Assembly: GCA_964603725.1 (NCBI GenBank)
Contig: CAZRWW010000003.1
Location: 1 to 64,000 of the forward strand
Direction: 5' to 3'
DNA length: 64,000 nt
Origin: CAZDKK01 sp964603725
GTDB lineage: Bacteria > Eisenbacteria > RBG-16-71-46 > CAIMUX01 > WJJG01
Part shown: one piece after another, positions 27,501 to 36,695 of the stretch
Numbering within the stretch: the first letter of the stretch is position 1
How the letters are laid out: the number at the start of each line of letters is the position of its first letter
Notes under the pieces: model-generated
Databases searched by the model: none
Told to the model about the DNA's origin: nothing
The model's input: only the letters and a program-made list of their open reading frames with translations
Program-made: the position numbers and the translations under genes

Positions 27501-28896
27501 CGGGCACCTGGCGAGGCTGCTCATCGTGGACGACGATCAGGAGATCGTCGACCAGCTTCGCCTCGCCCTGCGCAAGGAGTACGAGGTCCACACCGCCGGC
27601 GACGCGGCGGCGGCCGGAAAGGCCGTGCAGGCAGTGCAACCAGACCTGATGACCCTCGATCTCGCCCTCGACGGCGTCAATCCCGAGACGGGCTTCTCGG
27701 TGCTCGAGCAGGCCCTGCGGCTCGATCCCTTCATCAAGATCATCCTGATCACGGGCAACGACAACGAAGTGAACGCCCTGCGGGCGATCGAGCAGGGCGC
27801 GGCCGACTTCCTCGGCAAGCCGGTCGACATCGAGGACCTGCGCGTGCTCCTGCGCCGATGCGCCGAGCGGGTCCGGTTGGAGCGGAAGAGCGCCGAGCTG
27901 CTCAAGGACCTGGGGGAGGATCGCCGGCTGGGGGCGCTCGTCGGGCAGAGCCCCGCGATGCGCGCGGTCTACCAGAAGATCCAGAGAGTTGCGCCGGTCG
28001 ACGTCGAGGTCCTGATCCTGGGAGCGAGCGGCACGGGCAAGGAGCTCGTGGCCCGGGAGATCCGGCGGCTGAGCGACCGGGCGACCAAGCCCTTCGTCAA
28101 GATCGACTGCACGGCCATCCCGGCCAACCTCATGGAGAGCGAGCTTTTCGGCCATGAGCGCGGCGCCTTCACCGATGCCAAGGAGTCCCGCCCGGGGCGG
28201 CTGCAGCTCGCCGACGGCGGCATCGTCTTCCTGGACGAGATCGGGGAACTTCCGCTTTCGCTCCAGGTGAAACTCCTGCGATTCCTGCAGGAGCACGAGA
28301 TCGAGTCCGTCGGCGGACGCGAGGTCATCAAGCTCGACGTACGCGTGATCGCTGCGACCAGCCGGAATCTGGAAGACGAGATCAAGGCCGGGCACTTCCG
28401 GCAAGACCTTTACTACCGCCTCAAGGTGGTCAACATCAGCGTGCCGCTTCTGAGGGACCGCGAGGAGGACATTCCGCTCCTGGCGCAGTTCTTCCTGGAT
28501 CACTACTGCAACGAATTCAAGCGCGGACGCATGACGTTCACCGCCAAGGCTCGACTGGCGCTGCAGCAGCAGGAGTGGGTCGGCAACGTGCGGGAGCTGG
28601 AGAACATGATCCGAGGCGCCGTCGCGCTGGCGAGCGGGCGCCTGCTGGATGCGTCCGACCTCAACCTGGGGAGCGCGGAGCCCGAGAAGCCGCTCTCGTT
28701 GCGCGACGCCCGGGAGCTTTCGGAGCGCGAGACGATCCGCCGGGCCCTGAGGCTGACGGGCGGCAATGTCTCGAAGGCGGCGGAGGTGCTGGGGATCGCC
28801 CGGCCCAGCCTGTACGAGCATCTGACCAAGCTGGGGATCGACCCGCACGAGTTCAAGTTCAGGTCTCCCAAGGCGGAGGATGCGGAGAGGGCATGA
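27478..28896 (+). CDS. prsR: PEP-CTERM system response regulator PrsR (NtrC family)
   Basis: 472 residues. Receiver (acidic residues 18-20, probable phosphoacceptor Asp61 in TLDLALD), AAA+ domain with Walker A GASGTGKE (182-189) and GAFTDA (229-234), and a C-terminal Fis-type helix-turn-helix (GGNVSKAAEVLGIARPSLY). NtrC-family regulators open sigma54 promoters. The sigma54-contact loop is GAFTDA rather than the common GAFTGA, a variant also seen in other family members. It should activate genes for exported PEP-CTERM proteins and perhaps this locus. No -24/-12 promoter was found in the spacers I examined. Confidence 0.92.
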   Translation: MKSPQDHNGHLARLLIVDDDQEIVDQLRLALRKEYEVHTAGDAAAAGKAVQAVQPDLMTLDLALDGVNPETGFSVLEQALRLDPFIKIILITGNDNEVNALRAIEQGAADFLGKPVDIEDLRVLLRRCAERVRLERKSAELLKDLGEDRRLGALVGQSPAMRAVYQKIQRVAPVDVEVLILGASGTGKELVAREIRRLSDRATKPFVKIDCTAIPANLMESELFGHERGAFTDAKESRPGRLQLADGGIVFLDEIGELPLSLQVKLLRFLQEHEIESVGGREVIKLDVRVIAATSRNLEDEIKAGHFRQDLYYRLKVVNISVPLLRDREEDIPLLAQFFLDHYCNEFKRGRMTFTAKARLALQQQEWVGNVRELENMIRGAVALASGRLLDASDLNLGSAEPEKPLSLRDARELSERETIRRALRLTGGNVSKAAEVLGIARPSLYEHLTKLGIDPHEFKFRSPKAEDAERA

Positions 28897-30014
28897 GACG
28901 AGGCTGGCTCGCTGAGGTGTCCGCCGCCCGCGCGCGCGCGATCTGCGCGGTGGGCCTGATCGCGCTGGCCTGCTCGGCAGCGCCCGCGTCCGCGCTCGCG
29001 CAGGGCGCCGCGGTCCTCGAAGCGGATCCGCCGGATGCGCACCTCTCCGTGCGCGGGGCGGTGTCGGTCACGGGCGCAGCACCGCTGCCGCTCGCGGATC
29101 TCCCGGTCGGAGAGTACGAGCTGGCCGCCGACGGCCCCGGCCTGCCCGCCGTGCGCGGCCGGTTCGCGCTTTCGCCCGCCGGCCTGTCGGCGCGCCCGTG
29201 GGTGGGTCCCGTGGCGCTCATCCTGCCCCCGGGAGTCATGCACCTGGAGCGCGGCGAGACGCGCGGCTGGGCCCTGGCCGGGGCGGGGATTGCCGGTGCT
29301 ACGATGGCCGTCGTGAGCCAGGCCGCGATCAGGAACGCGGAAGATAAGGTCGATCGGACAGCGCTCAGCTATGCGTGGGCCATCTCCGAGGAGAACATCG
29401 CCGCGGCGCGCCGCTCGCTTCTGGCCGCCACGCAGGAGCGCGAGGACCAGAAGGAGATGCGCAGTCTCTGGCTGGGCTATCTGGGGGCGACCTGGCTGGG
29501 AGCGAGCCTGGAGGCCCTGCTCCTCACCCCGCGGCCGTCCTTCGATGCGTCCGAGTCGGGACACTACCTCGTCACGCTGCCGCGCGCCGGCGGCGCCCGG
29601 GCCGCCTTGCGCAGCGCCATCGTGCCGGGCGGGGGCCAGCGCTACATGGGCCGCTCCCCGCGGGGCAACTTCTTCTTCACCGCCACGGCCGCCCTCGCCG
29701 CGGCCTCCATCGCCGCTCACGATGCGTTCCTGGAGGCCCGCCGGGACCAGGCGCAGGCCCAGCGCCGCTTCGACGACGTGGAGCGCGAGAGCGAGCTGGA
29801 TGGGGCCCGCCGGGATCTCGAGCAGGCCGCCGAGCGGGTCGACGACAAGAACACCCTGCGCTGGGCCCTGGTGGGCGCGACCGCGGGGGTCTACGCCTGG
29901 AACGTCATCGATGCCTTCGGTCTGGGGCAGAGCGCCCGGATCCCGGGACTCACGTGGTCCGTGACGCCGGGCCCCGACGGTGTCCTGATGTGCGCAACGT
30001 GGAGCATGCCATGA
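28893..30014 (+). CDS. Secreted/membrane protein with PEGA-like and DUF5683-like parts
   Basis: 373 residues from ATG 28893 (four-base overlap with prsR). A signal sequence ends near ASALAQG. Residues 35-90 resemble a PEGA-type beta domain (PPDAHLSVRGAVSVTGAAP, LPVGEYELAADGPG). Later, SAIVPGGGQRYMGRSPRGNF followed by helices recalls DUF5683-type membrane proteins. A coiled segment (RRDQAQAQRRFDDVERE) separates two helices. Its role is unknown. Position suggests an envelope component controlled with PrsK/PrsR. Domain names are tentative. Confidence 0.6.
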   Translation: MRRGWLAEVSAARARAICAVGLIALACSAAPASALAQGAAVLEADPPDAHLSVRGAVSVTGAAPLPLADLPVGEYELAADGPGLPAVRGRFALSPAGLSARPWVGPVALILPPGVMHLERGETRGWALAGAGIAGATMAVVSQAAIRNAEDKVDRTALSYAWAISEENIAAARRSLLAATQEREDQKEMRSLWLGYLGATWLGASLEALLLTPRPSFDASESGHYLVTLPRAGGARAALRSAIVPGGGQRYMGRSPRGNFFFTATAALAAASIAAHDAFLEARRDQAQAQRRFDDVERESELDGARRDLEQAAERVDDKNTLRWALVGATAGVYAWNVIDAFGLGQSARIPGLTWSVTPGPDGVLMCATWSMP

Positions 30015-32179
30015 CGCGGCAGTCCCGAATCTGGAGAGGCGGTGTGCTGCTGGCCACCGCGGTTCTGCTGGCCGGGTGCAGCACGGACACGGAGGAGCCG
30101 TCGTTCCGCAACCCGTTCGATCCGGTGCTGGGCGAGGGGTTGCCCGTTCCCGATTCGGTGCGGGTCATGGTGGGGGACAACACCGTGCGCCTGGCATGGT
30201 CCCTCCCGGCGGGCGAGACAACGGATGAGTACGCGATCTTCCGCCGGCGGAGCGACGCGGACAGCGACGAGAAGGAGCGGCTGCTCGAGCGCGTCACCGC
30301 GCGCCAGTACACCGACACCCGCGTCAGGAACGGGAGCACCTACACCTACCGCATTGCCGCAGGCATCCGGGGGCAGTTCGGGCGCCGCACCGACGAGATC
30401 GACGCCACGCCCGGCTTGTTCGCCTTCACCCTCGCCGGCGGCGCCAACGCCACCCGCGAGCGCTCCGTCTCGGTCGACTTCCGCCTGTCCAGCGCCGAGG
30501 CGATCCAGCTCTCCGAGGACGCGAACAGCTTCACGGAGCCCTGGCAGTCGGCGGCCGGCTCGGTCAAGTGGACGCTCGCCCCCGGCGACGGCGAGAAGAC
30601 CGTCTACGCGCGCTTCCGGCTCATCGACGGCGCCGAGACCCTACCGGTCTTCGATACGATCCGCCTCGACACGAACGCCGCGATTGAGGCGTTCACCTTC
30701 GACGGCGCCGCGGTGCGCCGGCCGGGCGAGACGATCCACTTCCGCCTGGTCGCGGGTGAGCCGCACGGCTCGGCCACGGTGAGCGTGGGGGATGTTTTCG
30801 ATGCTGTGCCGCTCTTCGACGACGGCACCAACGGCGACGGCCAGGCGCACGACGGGACCTACGAGCGCACGCTCGCGATCCCCAGCGTCGCCGCGGTCAG
30901 CAACAAGGAGGTGCGCGGCGCCTTCACCGATGAGGCCGGCAACGCGGCCACGAGCGTGACCGCTCCGCGCCTGCTCACCATCCGGCGGGCCCCGGAGCCG
31001 GTCGACCTGATGGCGCCGATCGTGGCCGAGCCACCGGACGCCGCGGCTGTCGAGCTGCGCTGGAGCCCCTCGCAGGAGAGCGCCTTCTCGGCCTACCGGA
31101 TCTTCCGCTCCGAGTCGGCGCCGGTGGATTCTGCCGCTCGGCTCATCGAGACCGTCACGAGCAAGACGACGCTAGAGCACGAGGACACGGACGTCATCGA
31201 GGGCCGCACCTACCACTATCGCGTCTACGTGCAGGACTCCTTCGGGCAGGAGACCGGCTCGAATGCGGTGCAGGCCCTGGTCGCCAACGTGCGGCCGCCG
31301 GCGGCGGTCAACGTGGAGACTCCCAGCACGTCCACGACGACGCGGATCGTCCTCAAGTGGAGCAAGTGCGAAGACCGCGACTTCGCCACCTATCGGGTTT
31401 ACCGGAACACGACCGGCGCGGTCAGTGAGAACGACGCGCTCATCACCGAGATCACCAGCGCCGACCAGCTCACGTGGGACGACAGCGGCCTGCGGGAGGA
31501 CACGACCTACTACTACCGCGTCTACGTCGCCGACACCGGCGGGCTGACGGCGCGGAGCAACGAGGTCGAGGGCAAGACCGAGAACACCGTGCCCGCCGCG
31601 GTCACCCTGCAGCAGCCGACGGCCATGAGCACGACGCGCATCGCGCTCGACTGGAGCGCGGCGACGGACTCTGACTTCCGTGATTACCAGGTCTATCGGA
31701 ACACGACCGGTGCGGTCACGAACGGCGATTCGCTCGTCACCGCCATCACGGACATCCATCGCACCTACTACGACGATGCCGGGAGGCGCGAGAACACGCG
31801 CTACTACTACCGCGTGTACACGACCGATCAGAGCGGGCTCTTCGCCCGCAGCAACGAAGTCGAGGCCCGAACGAAGAACGATCCGCCGCCCGCGATAACC
31901 CTGAACGCGGCGACCGCCATCGACAGCACCTCGGCCACGCTCTCCTGGACACGGAGCAACATTCACGATTTTGCCTATTACCGGCTCTATCGTGATGAGA
32001 TATCGGCAGTGACGACGTCGTCGACCCTGGTCACCGAGATGGACGACCCGGGCTTCACGTCGATGCGCGACGCAGGGTTGAAATCCGGCACTCGGTACTA
32101 CTACCGTATCTTCGTCTTCGACGATGCGGAGGAGCCCGAGTCGACCGGTAGCAACACCATCACTCTTGTGACGCCCTGA
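30011..32179 (+). CDS. Lipoprotein with fibronectin type III repeats
   Basis: 722 residues from ATG 30011 (four-base overlap). Lipobox LLAGC with Cys23. One FN3-like domain is near residues 50-130, then a middle region, then four FN3-like repeats (about 340-720) each ending in a YYYRVYxxD pattern and opening with L-W-S. FN3 arrays are extracellular spacers or carbohydrate-binding adapters. There is no PEP-CTERM tail, so it is not an exosortase substrate. It may be a surface protein of the exopolysaccharide layer. Confidence 0.75.
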   Translation: MTRQSRIWRGGVLLATAVLLAGCSTDTEEPSFRNPFDPVLGEGLPVPDSVRVMVGDNTVRLAWSLPAGETTDEYAIFRRRSDADSDEKERLLERVTARQYTDTRVRNGSTYTYRIAAGIRGQFGRRTDEIDATPGLFAFTLAGGANATRERSVSVDFRLSSAEAIQLSEDANSFTEPWQSAAGSVKWTLAPGDGEKTVYARFRLIDGAETLPVFDTIRLDTNAAIEAFTFDGAAVRRPGETIHFRLVAGEPHGSATVSVGDVFDAVPLFDDGTNGDGQAHDGTYERTLAIPSVAAVSNKEVRGAFTDEAGNAATSVTAPRLLTIRRAPEPVDLMAPIVAEPPDAAAVELRWSPSQESAFSAYRIFRSESAPVDSAARLIETVTSKTTLEHEDTDVIEGRTYHYRVYVQDSFGQETGSNAVQALVANVRPPAAVNVETPSTSTTTRIVLKWSKCEDRDFATYRVYRNTTGAVSENDALITEITSADQLTWDDSGLREDTTYYYRVYVADTGGLTARSNEVEGKTENTVPAAVTLQQPTAMSTTRIALDWSAATDSDFRDYQVYRNTTGAVTNGDSLVTAITDIHRTYYDDAGRRENTRYYYRVYTTDQSGLFARSNEVEARTKNDPPPAITLNAATAIDSTSATLSWTRSNIHDFAYYRLYRDEISAVTTSSTLVTEMDDPGFTSMRDAGLKSGTRYYYRIFVFDDAEEPESTGSNTITLVTP

Positions 32180-32199
32180 GATTGTGGAGGGAAGGCATC

Positions 32200-33057
32200 A
32201 TGACGGTAGCGACGGGAGTTGTGGAAAGGGACGTGGGTTCCACCGCGGAGGAATTGGCCAGGAGCTTCGACTTCTCGAGTTGGCGCGACCTGCCGCTGGC
32301 GGTCCCGCCGGCGATCGCGGGGCGCAGGGGCCCGCCGCAGCGCGTGGGCGTGCTCGAGCGCGGCGTGGCGCTCATCGGCATGATCATGCTCTCGCCGGTG
32401 ATGGCCGCGGTCGCCCTGGCGATCAAGCTGGATTCGCCGGGCGGCCCGGTGATCTACCGCCAGGAGCGGGTCGGGCTGAACCGGCGCAACGGCGAGGCGG
32501 GCGGGAACGGCGGGCATGGCGCGGGCGGCAATGGCGGCAATGGCGGGAACGGCTCGAACGGCGGCAGCGGCGGCAGCGGCGGCAGCGGCGGCCCGGAGCG
32601 CCGGCGGGCGCCGGCCTATGGCCGGTCGTTCCTGCTGTGCAAGTTCCGCACGATGATCCCGGACGCGGAGAAGCACACCGGGCCGGTGTGGGCCGCCAAG
32701 CGCGACCCGCGCGTGACGCGCGTGGGGCGCGTGCTGCGCAAGCTGCGGCTGGATGAGATCCCGCAGCTCTACAATGTCCTGCGCGGCGACATGCGCCTGA
32801 TCGGCCCGCGGCCGGAGCGGCCGCACTTCGTCGCCCAGCTCTGCGAGGCGATCCCGCAGTACGCCGAGCGGCTGAAGGTGCCGCCGGGCATCACCGGCCT
32901 GGCGCAGGTCGAGCGCGAGTATGATTCCAGCGTCGACGACGTGAAGAGGAAGATCATGTACGATCTCTTCTACGTCCGGCACTGGAGTCGCTTGCTGGAT
33001 GCGAAGATCATGGTGAAGACGATCGATGTGGCGCTCAGGGGGAGTGGGGCGCGGTAG
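32200..33057 (+). CDS. Undecaprenyl-phosphate sugar phosphotransferase (initiating)
   Basis: 285 residues from ATG 32200, with GGAGGG (32186-32191) upstream. A membrane helix (about 55-75) is followed by the bacterial sugar transferase domain: PVIYRQERVG, KFRTM, RKLRLDEIPQLYNVLRGDM, IGPRPERP and PPGITGLAQV. These enzymes start the repeat unit by moving a sugar-phosphate from a nucleotide sugar to undecaprenyl phosphate. Unusually, about 45 residues of glycine, asparagine and serine (95-141) split the domain between QERVG and the FLLCKFRTM motif. The frame is kept. Confidence 0.9.
   Translation: MTVATGVVERDVGSTAEELARSFDFSSWRDLPLAVPPAIAGRRGPPQRVGVLERGVALIGMIMLSPVMAAVALAIKLDSPGGPVIYRQERVGLNRRNGEAGGNGGHGAGGNGGNGGNGSNGGSGGSGGSGGPERRRAPAYGRSFLLCKFRTMIPDAEKHTGPVWAAKRDPRVTRVGRVLRKLRLDEIPQLYNVLRGDMRLIGPRPERPHFVAQLCEAIPQYAERLKVPPGITGLAQVEREYDSSVDDVKRKIMYDLFYVRHWSRLLDAKIMVKTIDVALRGSGAR
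32490..32612 (+). repeat. Low-complexity Gly/Asn/Ser-coding tract
   Basis: Within the sugar transferase. Short units such as GGCGGGAAC and GGCGGCAGC are repeated, the latter four times near 32562-32597. It codes for a flexible glycine-rich loop. Such tracts grow and shrink by slippage. Confidence 0.8.
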
Positions 33058-33145
33058 ATGTTTGCGGCGTGGTAGGCGCTTGCGGCGCTGGGCCCTGCGG
33101 CCCGAGGCTCGGCGGGCGTCTGCAGGCGCAGCCCAAGGGGGAAGA

Positions 33146-34111
33146 ATGGCCCTCGCTCGCGTTCTCCGGCTAGCACTGCTAGCAGCTTGGCTGGCCGCAG
33201 GTGCGTCGGGGTCTGCCCTGGCGCAGGGGGGGCCGGCAGGCTCACAGCCGGCGGAGTACCGCCTCGGCCCGGAGGACGCCATTCAGATCCAGGTTTGGGG
33301 GAGAGATGATCTCTCGGGGCCGGCCGTGTTGGATCCCTCCGGAAAGCTGCAGGCCCCCTTGATCGGACAGATCGACGCGGCCGAACGAACGCCGGCGGAG
33401 TTGAGCCGGCAACTCAGCGAGCGGTACCGGATTCTCGACCCCCGCATTATGGAAGCCTCGGTCACGGTGATCGAGTACAACAGCCGAAAGGTCACCGTGT
33501 TGGGAGAGGTCCGCAACCCCGGGCCGCTGACCTTTCCGCGCATCCCAGATCTGCTCGGAGTGATCTTGGCCGCCGGGGGCGTCACACCGCAAGCGGACCT
33601 GGCGCGCGTACAGGTCGTCCGCCACGAGGAGCAGGCGGGTGAGCCCCGCACGATCACCCTGGACCTCTCGCGCGGGCTTCAGGTGGCTCCGCTGGAGGAG
33701 CTTCCGGAAATCCGCCCCAAAGACACTGTTATCATCCCTTCCATGGTCGGTGAATTCGCTTCTGGGGATCGCTTCCAGGTTCTGGGCGCCGTCAATTCGC
33801 CGGGATCCTATCGCCTGCCCATGGCCGCCACGCTGGTCGAGGCGATCTCCGCCTCAGGGGGGGCGAGGCCCGAGGCCGATTTGAGCAAGGTGCGCTTGAC
33901 ACGCCCCACGCAGACGGGCGCCCTGACCTATGAGCTGGATCTGCAATCATACTTGTACACGGCCAGCCCCGGCGTCGATCTGGCGATCAGACCGGGGGAC
34001 ACGGTCACCGTCCCGAGCAAGAAGTCCACCCTGGCCACCATCTTCGACGGACTCGTGAGAGTCACGCCGGTCATCTCGGTGGCGCTCGGTCTGGGGTATG
34101 CGATCAGGTAG
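33146..34111 (+). CDS. Wza-like polysaccharide export protein
   Basis: 321 residues from ATG 33146, with AGGGGGAAG upstream. A signal peptide is cut near ALAQG (about 26), with no lipobox cysteine, so unlike E. coli Wza it is probably not a lipoprotein. Poly_export domain (YRLGPEDAIQIQVWGRDDLS), then two SLBB-like domains (VTVLGEVRNPGPLTFPRIPD and FQVLGAVNSPGSYRLPMAAT). It would form the outer-membrane channel for the exopolysaccharide. The Wzz-like gene follows after 27 bases. Confidence 0.9.
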   Translation: MALARVLRLALLAAWLAAGASGSALAQGGPAGSQPAEYRLGPEDAIQIQVWGRDDLSGPAVLDPSGKLQAPLIGQIDAAERTPAELSRQLSERYRILDPRIMEASVTVIEYNSRKVTVLGEVRNPGPLTFPRIPDLLGVILAAGGVTPQADLARVQVVRHEEQAGEPRTITLDLSRGLQVAPLEELPEIRPKDTVIIPSMVGEFASGDRFQVLGAVNSPGSYRLPMAATLVEAISASGGARPEADLSKVRLTRPTQTGALTYELDLQSYLYTASPGVDLAIRPGDTVTVPSKKSTLATIFDGLVRVTPVISVALGLGYAIR

Positions 34112-34138
34112 CAGGCGGGCAGACCGCCGGGGTGGAGC

Positions 34139-35815
34139 ATGACGTCTTCCCTCGACAAGACCATCGACATCAAGCACTACATCCGCATGTTCTGGCGGCA
34201 CAAGGGCCTCATCCTCCTGTGCACGGTGACCGCGTTGTGCGCCTGCTTCATCGCCCTGGCCTTCATGCCCAACGTGTACGAGTCGGATGTTGTCCTGACG
34301 ATCCGCGATACTCAGCTATTGGCCAGGGACGTGGAGCGACTCACGGGAGGGATTCTCCCGTCTCCGACGGGGCGGGACATCGATGAGCAGCGCATGGCCG
34401 CTCTGGCGGGGCGCATCCGGAGTCGACCGTTTCTCGAGCGGGTCGTCAGAATGCTCAAGATGAACGAGGATCCCGTGATCCGAGAGATGGCCGAGAGACG
34501 GCGTCACGCCCATCCGGACGTGTCCGTCGATGAGATGGCCATCCGAATTCTTGTGCAAAACCTCCAGGGCAGGATTCGCTTCGGGATTCTGGGACCGGGC
34601 GTCTACAAAGTCACCGTGGGCGACTACAGCGCGCGGAATGCCCAACTGGTGGCCTGGTGGATTAGCGAGCTCTTCGTGGAAGTGTCCGACCAGGAGACGC
34701 TGGCGGACATCAGGAATGCACGGCAGCTCGGTCAGGATCTCGTGCGGACCTATACGGATCAACTGCGTCAGTCGGAGGAGGCCCTGGAGCGCTACAGGCA
34801 GGGGGCCATCGATAGAGATCTGGGCTACAGCTTGATCCAGAGCCAGAATGTGATCTTCGCCGAGACCTTGCGGCAACACATCCAGGAAGCAGCGTCCGAT
34901 GCGCGGGTCTTGGCTTCGTCCTCACAGAAGCTTCTATCGGACCAAGGAATCTCAGCCGACGTAGATCGACTCCTGCGTGATCCGGAGATCAGTGATCTGG
35001 GAAGGGCTCTCGCGGCTTCGCTGTGGAACGAGGTTGTGGCTCGGCTTTCGACGACCGGCACGGGGGCGACCGACGACTGGCCACCTCAGGGCGCCTACAG
35101 CAGCCACCGGCGGGCCCTGCTCCAGCGTGCTGAAAGCGTCGCCGCGCGGGAATACGCGGAGGCCACCCAGGAGGTCATGGGCGTTCTGGCGCGGACAGTG
35201 TTCTCGCGAGTGGATGCCCAGGGGCAAGAATCGGCCGCGGCGGCTCTGGGGGCGGAGATCGCCAAGTTCAGGCGGCAGCTAGAGCTGGGTCCGCGCGGGG
35301 AAATGGAGCTGGCCAGCCTCCAGGCCGACGTTGACCAGAACCGCAGGCTCGTTCAGACGGCCGAGGAGCAGGTGGTGGGAACGGATGTGCGCGGTGCCAT
35401 CGAGGGAGCCAAGCTCGGCGTGAAGATCAACATTCTGGATCCAGCCCGGGTGCCGCTGGCGCCGAGCCACCCGAACCGGAAGAAGCTGATCCTGGCATCG
35501 ATTCTCATGGGAGGACTGCTGGGAGCGGGCATGGCATTCATCATGGAGACCATGGATCCCGTGCTCCGCACCGTGGAGGATTTCGGACGCATCGTCCCCG
35601 AGCCGGTTCTGGGAACCACCCCACTGCTGTCGCGGAGACTCATCGTCAAGCGCGGATGGCTGCGGCGATACTGGGTTCCCGCGACCCTCGTTACGGTCAT
35701 GCTCCTCACCGGTGGTTTCTTTCTGATGCGCGGCCAGGTATTGTACAAACTAGCTGCGACCCAAGTGCCGATCCAAATGGTCAGTCCGGAGATGGTACCC
35801 GATGCGAACCGTTGA
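34139..35815 (+). CDS. Wzz/GumC-like chain-length determinant (GNVR family)
   Basis: 558 residues. N-terminal membrane helix (about 31-47), a long periplasmic helical region, then PSHPNRKKLILASILMGGLL leading to a second helix and a third near residue 525. It has no fused kinase; a separate BY-kinase follows and overlaps by 14 bases. The family sets polymer length and bridges inner-membrane synthesis to the Wza channel. Confidence 0.85.
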   Translation: MTSSLDKTIDIKHYIRMFWRHKGLILLCTVTALCACFIALAFMPNVYESDVVLTIRDTQLLARDVERLTGGILPSPTGRDIDEQRMAALAGRIRSRPFLERVVRMLKMNEDPVIREMAERRRHAHPDVSVDEMAIRILVQNLQGRIRFGILGPGVYKVTVGDYSARNAQLVAWWISELFVEVSDQETLADIRNARQLGQDLVRTYTDQLRQSEEALERYRQGAIDRDLGYSLIQSQNVIFAETLRQHIQEAASDARVLASSSQKLLSDQGISADVDRLLRDPEISDLGRALAASLWNEVVARLSTTGTGATDDWPPQGAYSSHRRALLQRAESVAAREYAEATQEVMGVLARTVFSRVDAQGQESAAAALGAEIAKFRRQLELGPRGEMELASLQADVDQNRRLVQTAEEQVVGTDVRGAIEGAKLGVKINILDPARVPLAPSHPNRKKLILASILMGGLLGAGMAFIMETMDPVLRTVEDFGRIVPEPVLGTTPLLSRRLIVKRGWLRRYWVPATLVTVMLLTGGFFLMRGQVLYKLAATQVPIQMVSPEMVPDANR

Positions 35816-36518
35816 CCGGCTCAATCAGGATTGGCTGCTGGCGACCGAGATCCACAAGTTGGAGGCGCGGCTGTGGCGGATGGCGCGGCAGGACGGCATC
35901 AGGGTGGTGCTGTTCACCAGCGCGAGTCGGGGCGAAGGCAAGAGCACGACGGTGGCCTACGTTTCGACGGCGCTCGCGCTCCATCCCGACCGGCGCGTTG
36001 TGGCCGTGGATCTGGACTTTCGCGAGCCGAGGCTCAACGAGCACTTCCGCCTCGACCGGGATTGCGGGCTTGGTGCCGTGCTGCGTGGCGAAAAGCCCCT
36101 TCAGGACGCCATCATCAAGACCGAGTTGCCCAGTCTGGATGTGCTTCTGCCCTGTCCGGAGGGTGAGGACCCCCACTTGTTGCTCAGAACCCAGCAGATC
36201 ACCGGCATATTCGATGCGCTGCGCAAGAGCTACGACCTCGTGCTCGTCGACGTCCCGGCCCTCGTGCCGGTAGCCGATGCCTCGATTCTCATGCCGCTGG
36301 CCGACGGGGTGGTGCTGGTCGCCATGGCGGGTAAGAGCACCAAACCGTTGCTACGCAGGGCACGCGAGACCTGTCTGGGTATGGGGGCGAACATCCTCGG
36401 CCTGGTCGTGGGCAACCTCCAGGAGACGATGCCCGGGTACGCGGGCGATAGCTACTACTACGGCCACAAGAGGAGGGAGCGCCCGGAGCGTGGAAGCGGT
36501 GAACCACAGTCCCCGTGA
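35802..36518 (+). CDS. CpsD/CapB-like tyrosine kinase (BY-kinase)
   Basis: 238 residues. Walker A SRGEGKSTT (about 42-50), Walker A' VVAVDLDFREPRLN, Walker B LVLVDVPAL. The C-terminus has a tyrosine cluster (SYYYGHKRRER), the usual site of autophosphorylation. It partners the preceding Wzz-like protein to control polymerisation and export. The Walker B proline follows a valine where DxPP is more usual. Confidence 0.88.
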   Translation: MRTVDRLNQDWLLATEIHKLEARLWRMARQDGIRVVLFTSASRGEGKSTTVAYVSTALALHPDRRVVAVDLDFREPRLNEHFRLDRDCGLGAVLRGEKPLQDAIIKTELPSLDVLLPCPEGEDPHLLLRTQQITGIFDALRKSYDLVLVDVPALVPVADASILMPLADGVVLVAMAGKSTKPLLRRARETCLGMGANILGLVVGNLQETMPGYAGDSYYYGHKRRERPERGSGEPQSP

Positions 36519-36695
36519 TCAGTGGGGGCCTGCGGTATCGATCGTTGCCTCCGGCGTCAATGCGACCAGGGGTGTCGTAACGCCCTGCGAGTCCCATCCG
36601 GTGGTAGATCTCGCAGCGCCGGGCGAGCGCGGGAGAGTCAAGGACCCGTGACCGGGTCGTGGTCATGCAATCTGTCAAGAGGACGCATTTGGATC

